A DNA stretch of 64,000 bases, taken from Diadophis punctatus similis (Eukaryota; Chordata; Lepidosauria; Squamata; Dipsadidae). Each line of letters opens with the position of its first letter. Position 1 is the stretch's first letter. The stretch spans positions 16,736,590 to 16,800,589 of the forward strand of contig JALIGW010000014.1 of NCBI GenBank assembly GCA_023053685.1. The letters run 5' to 3'. The notes beneath the pieces were generated by a model that was given only the letters and a program-made list of their open reading frames with translations, had not been told where the DNA came from and searched no databases. Positions 9,788-21,146 of this stretch are shown piece after piece. A program made the position numbers and the translations under genes.

Positions 9788-11296
9788 TAAAGTGACCAGA
9801 TTTTTTTTTCTTCAAGCGGGACACCATTGACGGGGGTGGGTTTCTCCATTTGAGTTTTGCCCTCTGCGCATGCGCAGAACGCTGCGCATGCGCAGAGGGC
9901 AAAACAGCAAATGTCGGCGTCCAGGTGAGGTGGGGGGGAGGGGGGACGCGGGAGGCCACTGTACGTCTTACCTACCTGGGACTTTTCCCGGTAGCTTCAG
10001 TCGCGTTCCTTGCTAATAGCGTCCAGAGCAGAGCAGCCCCTCCCAGAAGATCGCGAGACGTTATCTTTTGGAAGAGGCTGCTCTGCTCTGGGCGCCAATT
10101 AGCAAGGAACGCGACTGAGAAGAGTATAGTATTCTTTACAATCCATAAAGGTGTTCCCCCTGGAAGAATGTTTGGCTGCATTTTATTTTATTTATTTACA
10201 TTTCTATGCCGTCCATCTCTACAAGATGACTCCGGACGGCATTAATTCTCAGTCCCTCAGGTTTGCGCCTCCTAAATCAAGGTAGTCAGTTATATACACG
10301 ACAACACAAGGCTCACTTGTTGTTGACAAAGGTGAAAGGAATCTTAATGTGTAGCAGTAAGGTTAAGGCAGAGACAGTAAGACGAAACAGAAACTGGGAA
10401 AGGAAATCGCCGTCCCTAAGTACACCCCCCCCCCGCTCTCGAAACGGGAGACTTTTCCCCCTGTGGAGCAGATCCACCAAGCGCAGCAAAGAAATGGAGC
10501 CCGGGGGAACCTCTTGGCTGACCCAAGCAGAGTGGGAGGAATGCGATTTCTGGCCAATCAGCACCGTCTTTGTCTTCGCACGAGGAAGAGCGAGCGAACC
10601 AATGGGGAAGCAGTGGCGCGGCTCCACCGCCGGTCTTCATTTTGCTGAGAAGTTGCTGATGCAGGGATGGGAATCCGGCCGTGAGCGGCCTTTCGCAGTC
10701 CCTGGCGGCTCCCCCCTCGCGTCATGCTCATCACGCTCTGCTACTCTACCGGGAAAAGTCCCAGGTCGGACGCGCGCCCCGTCCCGTCCGCCAGTCCTGC
10801 GCGTCCCCCCAACCCCCAGCGCGAGACGCGCGTCCTACCTGGGACTTTTCCCGGTAGCTTCAGTCGCGTTCCTTGCTAATTAGCGCCCAGAGCAGAGCAG
10901 CCCCACCCAGAAGATAACGTCTCGCGATCTTCTGGGAGGGGCTGCTCTGCTCTGGACGCTATTAGCAAGGAACGCGACTGGAGCTGCTACCGGGAAAAGT
11001 CTCAGGTAGGACGCGCGCCCCGCCCTGCCCCGCCCCTTTTGCCGCGGCACACTTAGCATGGCCTCATGGGACAAGTGCAAAGTGGCGCTCCCCCCCCAAG
11101 GTTCGCTCTGCCCCGCCCCGCGCCACCCTGTGAATAGAGGGGACTGAATCGGAAGCCTGTCACTTGGGCGCGCGTCTGGCTGGAGGAAGAAGCGGGGGCT
11201 CAAAAATCGGGACTTTTTAAGAGGGCGGGCGGGACGCGGGACAAAGCATTAAAAAGCGGGTCTGTCCCGCCAAAATCGGGACGTCTGGTCACCTTA
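9788..11296. mobile_element. 1.5-kb TAAGGTGACC element
   Basis: Termini are TAAAGTGACCAGATTTT and CTGGTCACCTTA, with a perfect duplication CAATATGT at 9780-9787 and 11297-11304. Inside are a palindromic core with two TGCGCATGCGCA motifs (9865-9897) and two related hairpins at 9968-10125 and 10840-11010 that share ACGCGACTGAAGC and GAGCAGAGCAGCC. About 700 bp of unrecognised sequence lies between them. Eight-bp duplications suggest a hAT-type transposase. There is no transposase ORF. Confidence 0.8.
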
Positions 11297-11395
11297 CAAT
11301 ATGTTGACTCTGTAAACCACTTAGAGAGAGGTGTAAAGCACTGTGAAGTGCTATATAAGTCTAAGTGCTATTACTATTGCTATTTACATTGTGGG
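11297..11395 (+). mobile_element. tRNA-derived SINE, 3' part
   Basis: It continues the SINE at 9640-9787 and starts with the duplicated octamer CAATATGT. It ends in a TATTACTATTGCTATT tail. Confidence 0.8.
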
Positions 11396-11399
11396 TACA

Positions 11400-11854
11400 A
11401 TTGCGGGTACAATTCAAGGTGTTGATCATCATCTTTAAAGCCCTACATGGCTTAGGAACAGGTTACCTCTGGGACCGCATTCTACCTCATACTTCCCTTC
11501 GACCGGTCAGGTCCCACAGAGTGGGTCTCCTCTGGGTCCTGTCAGCCAAACAATGCTGACTAACGGGGCCTAGGGGGAGGGCCTTCTCTGTGGGGGTCCC
11601 TGTTCTCTGGAACCAACTCCCCCCAGAGATCTGAATCATCCCCACCTTGCTGGCCTTCCGAAAAGTCATTAAGATATGGCTCTTCCTGCAGGCAGGGTTC
11701 TGAGACAATTTTACATCTGAGGTCTCCCCCATCTATGCATGGTGTTGTGTGTCTTTTTAAAACTTTTTTAAAATTGTTTTTAATGATTTTATTGTTTGGT
11801 GTTCTTTAAAATGCTGTATGCTGCCCTGAGTCCTTAAGGAGAAGGGCGGCATAG
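11400..11854 (+). mobile_element. L2 LINE 3' end
   Basis: Frames match the C-terminus of the 522-codon L2 protein at 25821: FKVLIIIFKALHGLGTGYL, then RILPHTSLRPVR and LLAF-like residues near 11650. The 3' UTR ends CTGCCCTGAGTCCTTAAGG and GGGCGGCATAGAATAAA. It is 5'-truncated. Confidence 0.88.
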
Positions 11855-11856
11855 AA

Positions 11857-11939
<83 letters not shown>

Positions 11940-12013
11940 ACAAACAAACAAACAAACAAACAAACAAACAAACAAACAAACAAACAAACAAACAAACAAA
12001 CAAACAAACAAAC
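11855..12013 (+). repeat. compound (TAAA)n(CAAA)n microsatellite
   Basis: (AATA)n runs to about 11940, then switches abruptly to (CAAA)n. It grew from the L2 3' tail. Confidence 0.97.
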
Positions 12014-12479
12014 ATTTAAGGACATATAGTTCAACCAAGCCTCATTTCTTATACACTTTGGATTTTGGTTTTTTTATTGCTTCAGATCAGCAAGTGTTAC
12101 TGCAATCACTGAGTGAATTGCCTTCTCCTTGAGAAATAGCTTTTAAGAATGATATTAAAGCTTTGGGAAATTTGGGGATGAAACTGAAAATAGTGCTTAG
12201 GATTTGGATTTTGAAAAGTTAACAATGGATTAATTTATAACTTGTAATTTTAATGTGATTTTATGTATTTCTTCATATATTGATGTTTTCATTTTAATGT
12301 TGTAAGCTGCCCACAGTTGCTTAATGGTAAGATGGGTAGCAAACAAATTTAATAAATGAATAAAGTAAAAATAAATTACGCGCCCAGATGGTCATGGAAT
12401 TATAACTTTAAATTAATTAGAAATCAGACTGAATTCTGGATTTTAAGAGAATGTCAATAAACTAAGAGAAAGAATAGGA
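12014..12479. other. unassigned AT-rich sequence, faint L2 tail
   Basis: TTGTAAGCTGCCCACAGTTG near 12300 followed by AATAAATGAATAAAG resembles an old L2-type 3' end. Nothing else is recognised. Confidence 0.35.
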
Positions 12480-13267
12480 AGGATTCCATGGATGGAAATG
12501 TCAACAGGAAAGGTATTTGGGAAACTCTGAAAAACAAAATAATAAAGATACAAAAACAATACCACAGAGGAAGAAAATCAAGAAACATTTGATAAGATCA
12601 GCATGGTTGCAAAAGAACACTTTGACCAGGGCAAGTATTAAAAAAAAATAGAAAGAGGAGCTGATAACTAGAGCAAAATCCCAGCAAACAGCATAAATCT
12701 GCAAGGATGGGTTTAGGAAGGTTAAGAATGAGCTAAGACTTGTCTATGCCAAAAATAACAAAAAAAACTTTCCTTTGATATGCAAGAAGCAAGAGGAAAA
12801 CCAGTGAAATGGTTGATCCACTAGTGGGAGATGATGGCAAGGAGGTGACGAGCAGCAGGGAGATAGCGGAATTGCTAAATTCCTTTTCTGCAACTTTTTT
12901 TTTAAATGCAAAAGATAAAAATATCCCAACCTGTCAAAAGCAGCACTATGAGAAGAGAAATGCAGATAAAAATACGCAAGGAATTGGTTAAAGAACACCT
13001 ACCTGCTCTGAACCAGTTCATGTTTGGTGGTTTCCATCCCATGATATTGAAGTTGCTGCCAGATGTGATCTCAGAGCCACTGAATGAAATCTTTCAAAGT
13101 TCCCAGAGCATAGGGGAACTACCAGAAGTTCCAATCTTCAAAAAAAGATAAAAATATTGATCCAGGAAAGTACAGACTAATCACTCAGACATAAGTAGTC
13201 AGGATAGTCCTCTTGCAGGATGTGGCTTCAGCTAGATGATTTCAGGGGCTGCCACAAAGGAAAGAGG
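12480..13267 (+). pseudogene. CR1 ORF2 relic, 5' segment
   Basis: An open stretch from 12809 reads DDGKEVTSSREIAELLNSFS, then ILKLLPDVISEPLNEIFQSS and VPIFKK, the region upstream of the CR1 palm. It then jumps to FQGLPQR (about 13230-13260), so the palm and thumb are deleted. A hAT MITE interrupts the copy at 13268; it resumes at 13484. Confidence 0.75.
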
Positions 13268-13483
13268 CAGTGGTGAAATCCAATTTTTTTTACTACCAGT
13301 TCTGTGGGCGTGGCTTGGTGGGCGTGGCCTGGTGGGCATGGCAGGGGAAGGATACTGCGAAATCTCCATTCCCACCCCACTCTGGGGCCAGCCAGAGGTG
13401 GTATTTGCCGGTTCTCTGAACTACTCAAAATTTCCGCTACCGGTTCTCCAGAACCTGTCAGAACCTGCTGGATTTCACCCCTG
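13268..13483 (+). mobile_element. hAT MITE, GAAATCC subfamily
   Basis: Ends are CAGTGGTGAAATCC and GGATTTCACCCCTG. The flanking octamers are GAAAGAGG (13260-13267) and AAAAGAGG (13484-13491), one mismatch. The interior carries GTGGGCGTGGC repeats and ACCGGTTC. It is closely similar to the element at 22092. Confidence 0.88.
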
Positions 13484-13590
13484 AAAAGAGGGTCAGCCTA
13501 TTCTCCAAAGCTCCTGAAGGCAGGAGAAGAAGCAATGGATGGAAACTAATCAAGAAGAGACGCAACCTAGAACTAAGGACTCCAAATCAA
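13484..13590 (+). pseudogene. CR1 relic, 3' continuation
   Basis: It continues the CR1 at 12480-13267: LFSKAPEG, then NGWKLIKKRRNLELR. Similarity ends near 13585, before the QWN-type motif. Confidence 0.75.
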
Positions 13591-14832
13591 TCTTTCATTT
13601 TTCACAGGTTGTAGAAGACCCACTGAAGCAGTTAAGTGGTGAATTGTAGGGACATTGGAGTAAAGAGTTGGCCTGCTGTCTTTTAATAACTCAGCAGGTT
13701 AGAGTTTGAAGAACTTGAAATAGGCACCTTAGGCTCTTAATCACATCGGATTCTTTTCTGCGGTCCTGGAATATTCCAGGTGACATTGAGAAAGCATTTG
13801 TTGGATGATGAAGGATCCCCCACAGAAATGTTTTGAGATTGTCCTGTTTTGGTTGAATATTAGTGCCTTGGGAAGAAAAATAAGCTTTACATATTGTGTT
13901 GAAGTATGTATTGAAAGTCTGGAATTTACAAACGGTAAAGAAATTGGATTTATAGTATCTGGCGCAGGGCCAAAAGGTTTGTTTTAATTCAATGGAAAGA
14001 ATTTGCTGCACCTGATTTTAAATCTTGGTTTGAAAAATATGTATTGACTTTACACCGATGAGTTGGCTTTTTTCTTTGTCATATTAAAAAGATTAAACAA
14101 TGCTATTTTGTTTATCATCAAGATTTAATCTGCTGTTCAAAACTGAGTGTCAACTCATGAATCTTTTCTGACCTGCTCCCGAGTTGCCATAGGCAGGGGG
14201 AAGGGAAATCGCACCTCGCAGCTGCACCAAGGAATTTACTCCTCAGTCATAACAAGGTGTATTCGGGCTGACCAAGTCAAGGCCATCTCCATGGATACCA
14301 ACAATGCCTGGAAGGGAGTGACTTTTGCAACCGGTGAAATTACCTCGTTGGGGAATGTGACCGGGTGACACACTTTGGGGGGGGGGGAGGAAACTGGGTC
14401 AGAGGCAAGGCATGAAGGGGGTGAAGACAGAGTTGGCTTCACTAGTCCTAGGTAATGCTGACATGGTGCTCCTAATAAAATACTGGATTTTTTATTGCCG
14501 GATGGCTTGAGACTCTTGATTGCATTAGGGCACTGGTCGGAACACTGACACTGAGTTTGTTTTTGAGATGTTTTGTGGATTTATTTATTTAGATGCCATT
14601 GTTAATCTCTCAACCCATTTCAAACAGACTCTAGGTCATGCACTTTTGGGGACCAGATAGCTGAGTGAATTTGGGGGCTGAGCGTCCTCTCCTCTTCCTT
14701 ACTTTCACAGGATTAGTTGATAAGATAAAGCTGGGATGTCTCTCCAGAAGGAAGGAGATCTGACTATTTCTCTGCTGATAGGAGATGATTGCAGGCACGA
14801 CTGATATGAACAGCCTTTCGTGTTTAATTACT
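13591..14832. other. unassigned sequence
   Basis: No ORF or repeat is recognised in 1.2 kb. A G-run lies at 14379-14389. Confidence 0.35.
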
Positions 14833-14840
14833 GTCTAAAT

Positions 14841-14948
14841 CAGGGGTCCCCAAACTTGGCAACTTTAAGACTTGTGGACTTAGCTGGCTGGAAAATTCTA
14901 GGAATTGAAGTCTACAAGTCTTAAAGTTGCCAAGTTTGGGGACCCCTG
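14841..14948. mobile_element. hAT hairpin MITE, CCCCAAACTTGG family
   Basis: A 108-bp hairpin from CAGGGGTCCCCAAACTTGG to GGGGACCCCTG, with a perfect duplication GTCTAAAT at 14833-14840 and 14949-14956. Confidence 0.92.
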
Positions 14949-14956
14949 GTCTAAAT

Positions 14957-15649
14957 CCTAAAAAGGATTCTTTTCAATAATCATTACTTGGAAGTTGATA
15001 CCATTTTATTGTTCCTGCTCTTGGTATTGCTTTGGGGGCTCTTGGGGGGTGGCTGATTTCATTGCTTCCTTTTGCAGGTTGCTTGCAGGGAGGCCACCAC
15101 TGGCAGGAGTCCCTGAGGGTCCCCCTCTGCTCTCTGGCCCTTCCCTGGCAGAAGTGGCACCTGGGGCTTGGGAGACTGACTCACCAATCAGCTGAAGCCC
15201 CCGGCCATGGCAGCTGCCCCTGAACTGGGTCATGCTTTCTGGATGAGGCACACAGGCAGCCTTCAATACATTAAAGAAGTCACACAGCTACCCACAATTA
15301 AACTACATCCACAGTGCAATATTTCTCCAGTTATACCATCTACACCTGCAGCCTTATGATTTTCTCAACTTTCTCATAGCATTTGTGACTTTCTTTGGAA
15401 TAGAAGAATATGAATGAAGGAGAGGAACTTGCAGTCTTCCATAAGCTATCTTGCAGTCTATCAGAATCTTCTGCTAGCCTTTTTGTTTTAACCACAGTGA
15501 ACCTGAAGGCCCAGATTGCCCCAAGAATCTGCCTGCCCTGTTCAGTGATCTCCAGTCATCCAGCGTCAGCCTCCAGCATGCTTGATTGCTCTTGCTCACC
15601 TCCCAGGCTTGGAAGGCTCTGCAGGCTTCTGACTAGCCCAGGATACTTG
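14957..15649. other. unassigned sequence
   Basis: Short frames only; no family recognised. Confidence 0.3.
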
Positions 15650-15657
15650 GTTTGAGG

Positions 15658-15962
15658 CAGTAGTGCAGTGTTTCCCAACCTTGGCAACTTGAAGATGTCT
15701 GGACTTCAACTCCCAGAATTCCCCAGCCAGCATTCGCTGGCTGGGGAATTCTGGGAGTTGAAGTCCAGACATCTTCAAGTTGCCAAGGTTGGGAAACACT
15801 GCAGTAGTGGGTTCTAAATCCCGTTGCTACCGGTTCACGCACGCGCTCACACGCGATGCTTCTGTCCATGCGCAGAAGCATCCTGGGTGGGTGGGCGGAG
15901 CCTCCCGCTGTTGCCACTACAGGTTTGCCGAACCTGGCTGAACCAGAAGCAACCCGCCACTG
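15658..15962 (+). mobile_element. hAT MITE, GGGTTC family (host of a nested MITE)
   Basis: Left end CAGTAGTG (15658-15665), continued after the nested element as GGTTCTAAATCC (15810 on). The right end is CAACCCGCCACTG. A perfect outer duplication, GTTTGAGG, lies at 15650-15657 and 15963-15970. Confidence 0.9.
15666..15801. mobile_element. nested hAT hairpin MITE
   Basis: A 136-bp, almost perfect hairpin (CAGTGTTTCCCAACC ... GGTTGGGAAACACTG) inserted eight bases inside the outer element. Its duplication is the outer element's own first octamer, CAGTAGTG (15658-15665 and 15802-15809). Confidence 0.95.
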
Positions 15963-15970
15963 GTTTGAGG

Positions 15971-16739
15971 ACTCCATGGTAGGATATGGTGTAAACAAAA
16001 CCTGCAATTGAGGGCAGGATTGGGGGGAAGGGTGGGAAGATGCTCCTGGCAGGAAAAGGGGGCTTCCTGGCTCCCTTGGCTGGCGTGGGGGTGGTCTAGA
16101 CTGCTGTTGCTACCCTCCTGGGGAGAGTGAGTCATTCTTCCTCTGCTCTCAGGCACTCCTCCAAGCACTTCCTGACCCTGTTTCATGGCTCTCCACAATT
16201 TGGAAGCCATCATCATCTTGACCACATTATTGTTTTAAAGAAGCCAAGGAGCCTTGCTTCATTCTCCGAGGAAAGCTTTCTGCCTCCTAAGAGGAAGATT
16301 GTGTTTCTTCACATGGCAAATTCTACACTGTGTTCTTGTAGTGGCTGTTTGAAAAAGCTTGTGAATTCCTCTCTTATGTGCTATTTAAGATGATCCACTG
16401 AGTGTCTTGTGTCTTGGGGATATGCATGGATTTCACCGCAGCTGCAATGTGGGTACACACAACGCAGAGTGATTCAATCCTCCTTCACCCCAAATAAAGA
16501 TCCACTTACACAATGGAATTCAGGCCGAAGAATATATGCACACAATCATAATCTGCATTAGACACACCAACACACCCAGAAATATAATTTCAAGGACTTC
16601 TTTATAGTGTCTTACAATGAAATAACTCAGTATATTAATGCTCAGTATATTGTAATGCTAGCATTACAATTAATGTTAAACACACTCTGCAAACCTTGCA
16701 AGCTTCATTTATAAGGAACGCTTAAAATCTAAAAAAACT
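15971..16739. other. unassigned sequence
   Basis: No gene or repeat recognised. Confidence 0.3.
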
Positions 16740-17022
16740 CAGAAGAAAAATCAGGGAAGACATGATAGCAGTATTCCAGTATTTGAGGGGCTGCCGCAAA
16801 GAAGAGGGGGTTCAACATATTCTCCAAAGCACCAGAGGGCAGGACAAGAAACAATGCTTGGAAACTAACCAGAGAGAAGCAACCTGGAATTAAGGAGAAA
16901 CTTTCTAACAGTGAGGACAATTAACCAGTGGAACAGCTTGCCTTCGGAAATCGTGGGCGCTCCATCACTGGAGGTTTTTAAGAAGAGACTAGACAGTCAC
17001 CTGTCTGAAATAGTATAGGTTT
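16740..17022 (+). mobile_element. CR1 LINE 3' end
   Basis: CR1 ORF2 C-terminal codons (FQYLRGCRKEEG-like near 16770, then QWNSLPSEIV near 16925). It ends at the AGTATAGG near 17015 without the usual 3' UTR. Confidence 0.85.
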
Positions 17023-17980
17023 ACCGTATTTTTTGGAGTATAAGACGCACCTTACAAGGAAAAAAGGCCTCTGCCTCCCAGCAATTTGCCAAACAGCAAA
17101 CAGTACAGATGATATACACTGTCTCTGTGTATTTCTGTGCATGTGTGCCTGACCCATAGAAATGGCAAAGAATTGGAGAAATGTACATTTATGGCAGTAT
17201 ATTAATCCCAGAAAGTTTTCTTAAATGTAATCACACTAACTCCTCCCAATTATTTAAATAGATCTACTCCAAACATGACTAAGTCAGGGTTTCTCAGCTG
17301 CTTTCTTTTAATACTAATACTAATACTTAATACTAAAACAGGACATTTCAGATTATACTTTTACAGATCTTTAAAATTGATGTGGCTTTCTGGAAGTATT
17401 CTCTGCTATTTAAAAGAAGATACAATAGCACTGGGCCTCTTCAGAGCAAGCATTTATTTTAAAAAGCTTCTTCATTTTGTTAAGTTGTCTAGAACAATAA
17501 TAAAGCAGTCTTTAAAAAATAAGTCTAATAATTTGAACACTCTACAAACATTTAACAAAATAACATATTAACAGAATCTGTCTCTACCTAGGATAGAACT
17601 CACAACCTCCTGATTGTGAGGCAAGAGCTCTAGCTCTGAGCCATAGCAGCTATAGCTTGCCTCCTTGCAATTTCAGCAGTCTAATATTGCCAGCAGTTTA
17701 TCTCCCAGCAATTTGTCACATTACAGCCACCGTAGTTAGTTTCATTTTACCAGGTGGCTTGCAAGCCTCCATCAGCTGTAGGTCGGGAGGCAGTTTATCT
17801 CTTCTTGTGCTCTTCTTGTGCTTTGCCCTGTTTGCTGCAAAGAGGTAAATCGCTGGCAGGCAGAGGCCAATGGGTGGGGGTGGGTGGGTGGGGCTACATT
17901 CGGTGTATAAGACGCACCCAAGTTTTCACCCTCTTTTTGAGGGTAAAAAAGTGCTTCTTATACTCCGAAAAATAGGGGCC
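17023..17980. mobile_element. TIR element (GTATAAGACGCAC type)
   Basis: The left end has ACCGTATTTTTTGGAGTATA followed by AGACGCACC. The right end has the complement, with CTTATACTCCGAAAAATA at 17957-17974. A second internal GTATAAGACGCACCC lies near 17905. No ORF of transposase type and no clear duplication. Superfamily not assigned. Confidence 0.6.
17577..17655 (-). mobile_element. tRNA-like SINE fragment
   Basis: On the minus strand an A-box-like TATGGCTCAGAGCTAGAG is followed about 35 nt on by a B-box-like GGTTGTGAGTTCTATCC. It lies within the TIR element above. No cloverleaf with a paired acceptor stem, so not a functional tRNA. Confidence 0.55.
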
Positions 17981-18912
17981 ACCAGTCCCACCCTTGATGG
18001 TTTTCTGTGTTCCGTGAAACACCCCCCCCCCATCATTTTGCCTCTTTGGTTTGAGAGCAAAATGCCTGAGCTGTGGGGGAAGGCCAATTATACAGAAGAG
18101 GCGGGCAGAAGTCCTTGTGCCTCAGCATCCCTGCCTCTGACATCTGGGCCCTCACACCAGTTGAGGGCAGCACTTGGCCATGACAGTGGACCCTGAACCA
18201 CCTGCCCAAATTGATTTGATGCAAGACACACACTGAGCCTCAATCTCATTAACATGCTTTGTTGGCTAAGCCACAGTGTCGGGCTTTGCATTCAGCCATA
18301 AACCCTGATTGACAGGCGGAGTTTACACAGCATGCTAAGGCAAACACAAGCAACCCGTATTATGCATCAGTGCCAGATATGAACCCAACTTTGGGTAATA
18401 ACAGTAGAGAAATGAATTATTTCTAAGGGTTCTTGAGGTTTATTACAGAATGTATCAGAAGGAGGAAAAACCCTTCCAAGTATGGTATCTGATAAAATTG
18501 CAATAGGAAATGCTTGTTTTCATTTCATTTCATTTCTTAAATATTCATTTCATTTCATGTATTAAAATTTTAAATTAAATTTTTATACCACCCATCTCCT
18601 CTACAAGGTGACTTTGGGTGACTATAATAACAGGATCATGTGGTAATGAGATTCTCTGTCTGGGGCCATGTTTTCATTATTCTGATAGCCAGTCAAAATT
18701 GTCCCAGGAAATTTTCCCATCTGGGAATCTGCTACCCTCCCACCTGAGCAAAGTTGGAAGTCTTGCCCAGTCACAATCCAGGTGAGCTCATTTCTACAAG
18801 ATACCTCAGATGATTATGACGAACAGCTAGACATATAGGATGGGTAACCTAGTTTGTTATGATGTAGACTTTCACCTGTAAAGGTTCATTATTATTATTA
18901 TTTTAGATTTAT
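17981..18912. other. unassigned, faint L2-type tail
   Basis: ATTTTTATACCACCCATCTC near 18580 resembles a minus-strand L2-type 3' end. Otherwise nothing recognised. Confidence 0.35.
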
Positions 18913-19103
18913 TATTAGAGTTGGAAGGGACCTTGTAGGTCATCTAGTCCAACCCCCTGCTCAAGCAGGAGTTCCTACACCATTTGAGACAGATGGCAGT
19001 CCAGTCTCTCCTTGAAGGTCGCAAGTGTTGGGGCTCTCACAACCTCTGCTGGCAAGCTGTTCCACTGGTTGGTCGCTCTCACCGTCAGAAAGAAATGTGG
19101 TTG
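18905..19103 (-). mobile_element. CR1 3' end, AAATCT-tail subfamily
   Basis: TTTAGATTTATTATTAGAGT at 18903 is followed by GGGACCTTGTAGGTCATCTA. The coding part ends at the CACCGTCAGAAAG region. It is closely similar to the copies at 38912 (-) and 48330 (+). Confidence 0.88.
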
Positions 19104-19189
19104 AAAGAAACCACATTTCTTCTGTGGTTGATGTCACATTAAATTCTTGGGGGTGGGCTCGCCTTTTTCCATGCTTGAGAAACTTTCAA

Positions 19190-19810
19190 ATATTTAATTC
19201 TACATATTATCATAGCAGCATAGCAAGAATAACACTTGCACAGAACTGGAAGAACAATAATATACCGTCAGAGGACTGTGTGATCAAAAAAACCTTAGAG
19301 TGTGCAGAGATGGATAGGCTTAGCAAAGAAATGAATGATAAAGAAGAATCAGAATATTATAAGATATGGGACGATTGGTATAAATGGTTAAATAACAAAT
19401 CTATAGGTTATGAATGATGAACTTTAAGAAGATGTAGAAGTAAGAAAGGTGCTAAGGAATTGTAAAAATTTATTTATTTATTTATTTTGGTATTCTTATA
19501 TGCCGCCCAACTCCCGAAGGAAATGAAATATCTTTGTATCAAATAGTACTATTGTAAAATTGATATATAAGAAAGGAATATATTGTTGTTTAATATAAAT
19601 ATAAATATTATAAATATAAATATAAATTGTTGTTTATAATATAAAGAGAAAACTATGTTAGGGTGGGTTTACATGTATATTTAATTGTAAACTGAAAAGA
19701 GGGACAAATGGATGTGAAATTGATGTAAAAGGATATGGGATAATTGTCAAATAAGTAGATTGTAAAAATCTTTTTTTTAACAAAAAAGTTTAATAAAAAT
19801 ATTTTGTTTT
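19190..19810 (+). mobile_element. L1 LINE 3' end
   Basis: The frame reads ARITLAQNWKNNNIPSEDC, then EYYKIWDDWYKWLNNKS before a stop near 19419: the C-terminus of L1 ORF2. The A-rich 3' end (TTTAATAAAAATATTTTG near 19790) follows. A scrap of minus-strand L2 tail (TTATATGCCGCCCAACTCCC, 19460-19520) interrupts the 3' UTR. Confidence 0.8.
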
Positions 19811-20926
19811 AAAAAAGAGAAACTTTCAGCAAGTTTCATCCATGTCATTTCCTCCCCCCCCCCCTTGAAACTGAATAGACTAATAACTACCTACCCAGAA
19901 CATCTGACAAACCGGGTTCTCCTCGCAAAGGAGAAGAATAATGTATATAAATAAATGTAAACAAAGGCAGAAAGAAATGTGCAAATATAATTGTTACTGA
20001 AAATTTTAATAGCAATAATAAGGGTATGAATTAAATTAGACCAGAGTAAACAAAAAAGAATGCAATAACAGAAAAAGCTAAAAGTGCAATAAGAAAAGAA
20101 AAACAGAGGAATTGAAAAAAAGGAAGTTATAAAGGAAGCCGGAAAGGCATAAAGAAGGAGCTTACCATATTCTTCCTAGTAGTTATAAGTACAATTATAT
20201 TTTAACCCCTCTCTCTAGACTTACATCACGACTGGAATGTAATTGGATTATCTTGACAAATTTCATCAGGGCTGGTTCCTCGTCAGGGTGGCAGGCAGCC
20301 CTAATGGAAAGCACAGCCCGGCCGCTCCAGTCCCCTTCTGCATGTCTTTCATTAGTAACTAGACCTTTTTGTTTTCAAACATGACATACTTAATGCACCA
20401 CAGAAAACAAACATGCACACAAGAAATGAGCTGCCAAGCGTAAACAAAGGAGGACTTCTAAAAAATGAGAAGCAGTCCTGGGGAAGTGAGAGGCAGCACC
20501 GCACTGGAAGAATGCAGCTGGCAGAGCGGATGGAGGAAGAAGCGCAGAGAACATCTGGCATGGGAGGCAGATGCTTGGCCTTTGTGACTGTCTAGGGATG
20601 CCCCTCGATGTCATTCGTCCACTCCACCTTGGCTTCCTTTCCCCCCAAAATCCTTACCTTCCTTCATGAACACCTCACTGCTTCCACAGTGACCCCCATG
20701 GCACGAAGGATGGTGACTAACCTGGGAATTGTTTTGCCAGGTGTAGCTGAGGGCGACCCAGGCTGACTCCGTCATTCAAGAGTTGGCAAAACTGGTGCGA
20801 TTTTTCTCCTGGTGCGAATATAAACAGAATCGTCCTTGGATCGAGAGTAATTCTGGGTTTCCCCTCCAGTGAAGGTTTTTTTTTCTATTTGAGTAATTCA
20901 GAATGGGAAAGAGATGAAATCTACAT
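19811..20926. other. unassigned sequence
   Basis: AT-rich first half, no repeat recognised; short frames at 20350-20620 have no family resemblance. Confidence 0.3.
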
Positions 20927-21077
20927 AGGTAGTCCGGAATTTACAACGCCTCGTTTAGTTACCGTTACAACGGCACTGAAAAAAGTGACTTATGACCATT
21001 GTTCACAGTTTTGACTTTTGCAGCATCATGATCCATGATCATGTGATCAAAATTCAGATGCCTGGCCCCCGGTTCAT
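20927..21077 (+). mobile_element. mariner/Tigger-like element, left part
   Basis: It starts CATAGGTAGTCCGGAATTTA and shares AAAAAAGTGACTTATGACCA with the copy at 32657. The right part is at 21662-21912. The terminus AGGTAGTCCTCGACTTA.GACC and likely TA target fit a Tc1/mariner-like non-autonomous element; assignment is tentative. Confidence 0.65.
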
Positions 21078-21079
21078 AT

Positions 21080-21146
<67 letters not shown>

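Noticed and set aside
10263..10883. 206-codon plus-strand frame as a gene
   Set aside because: It lies inside a non-autonomous TAAGGTGACC element, crosses GC-rich hairpin sequence and matches no family.
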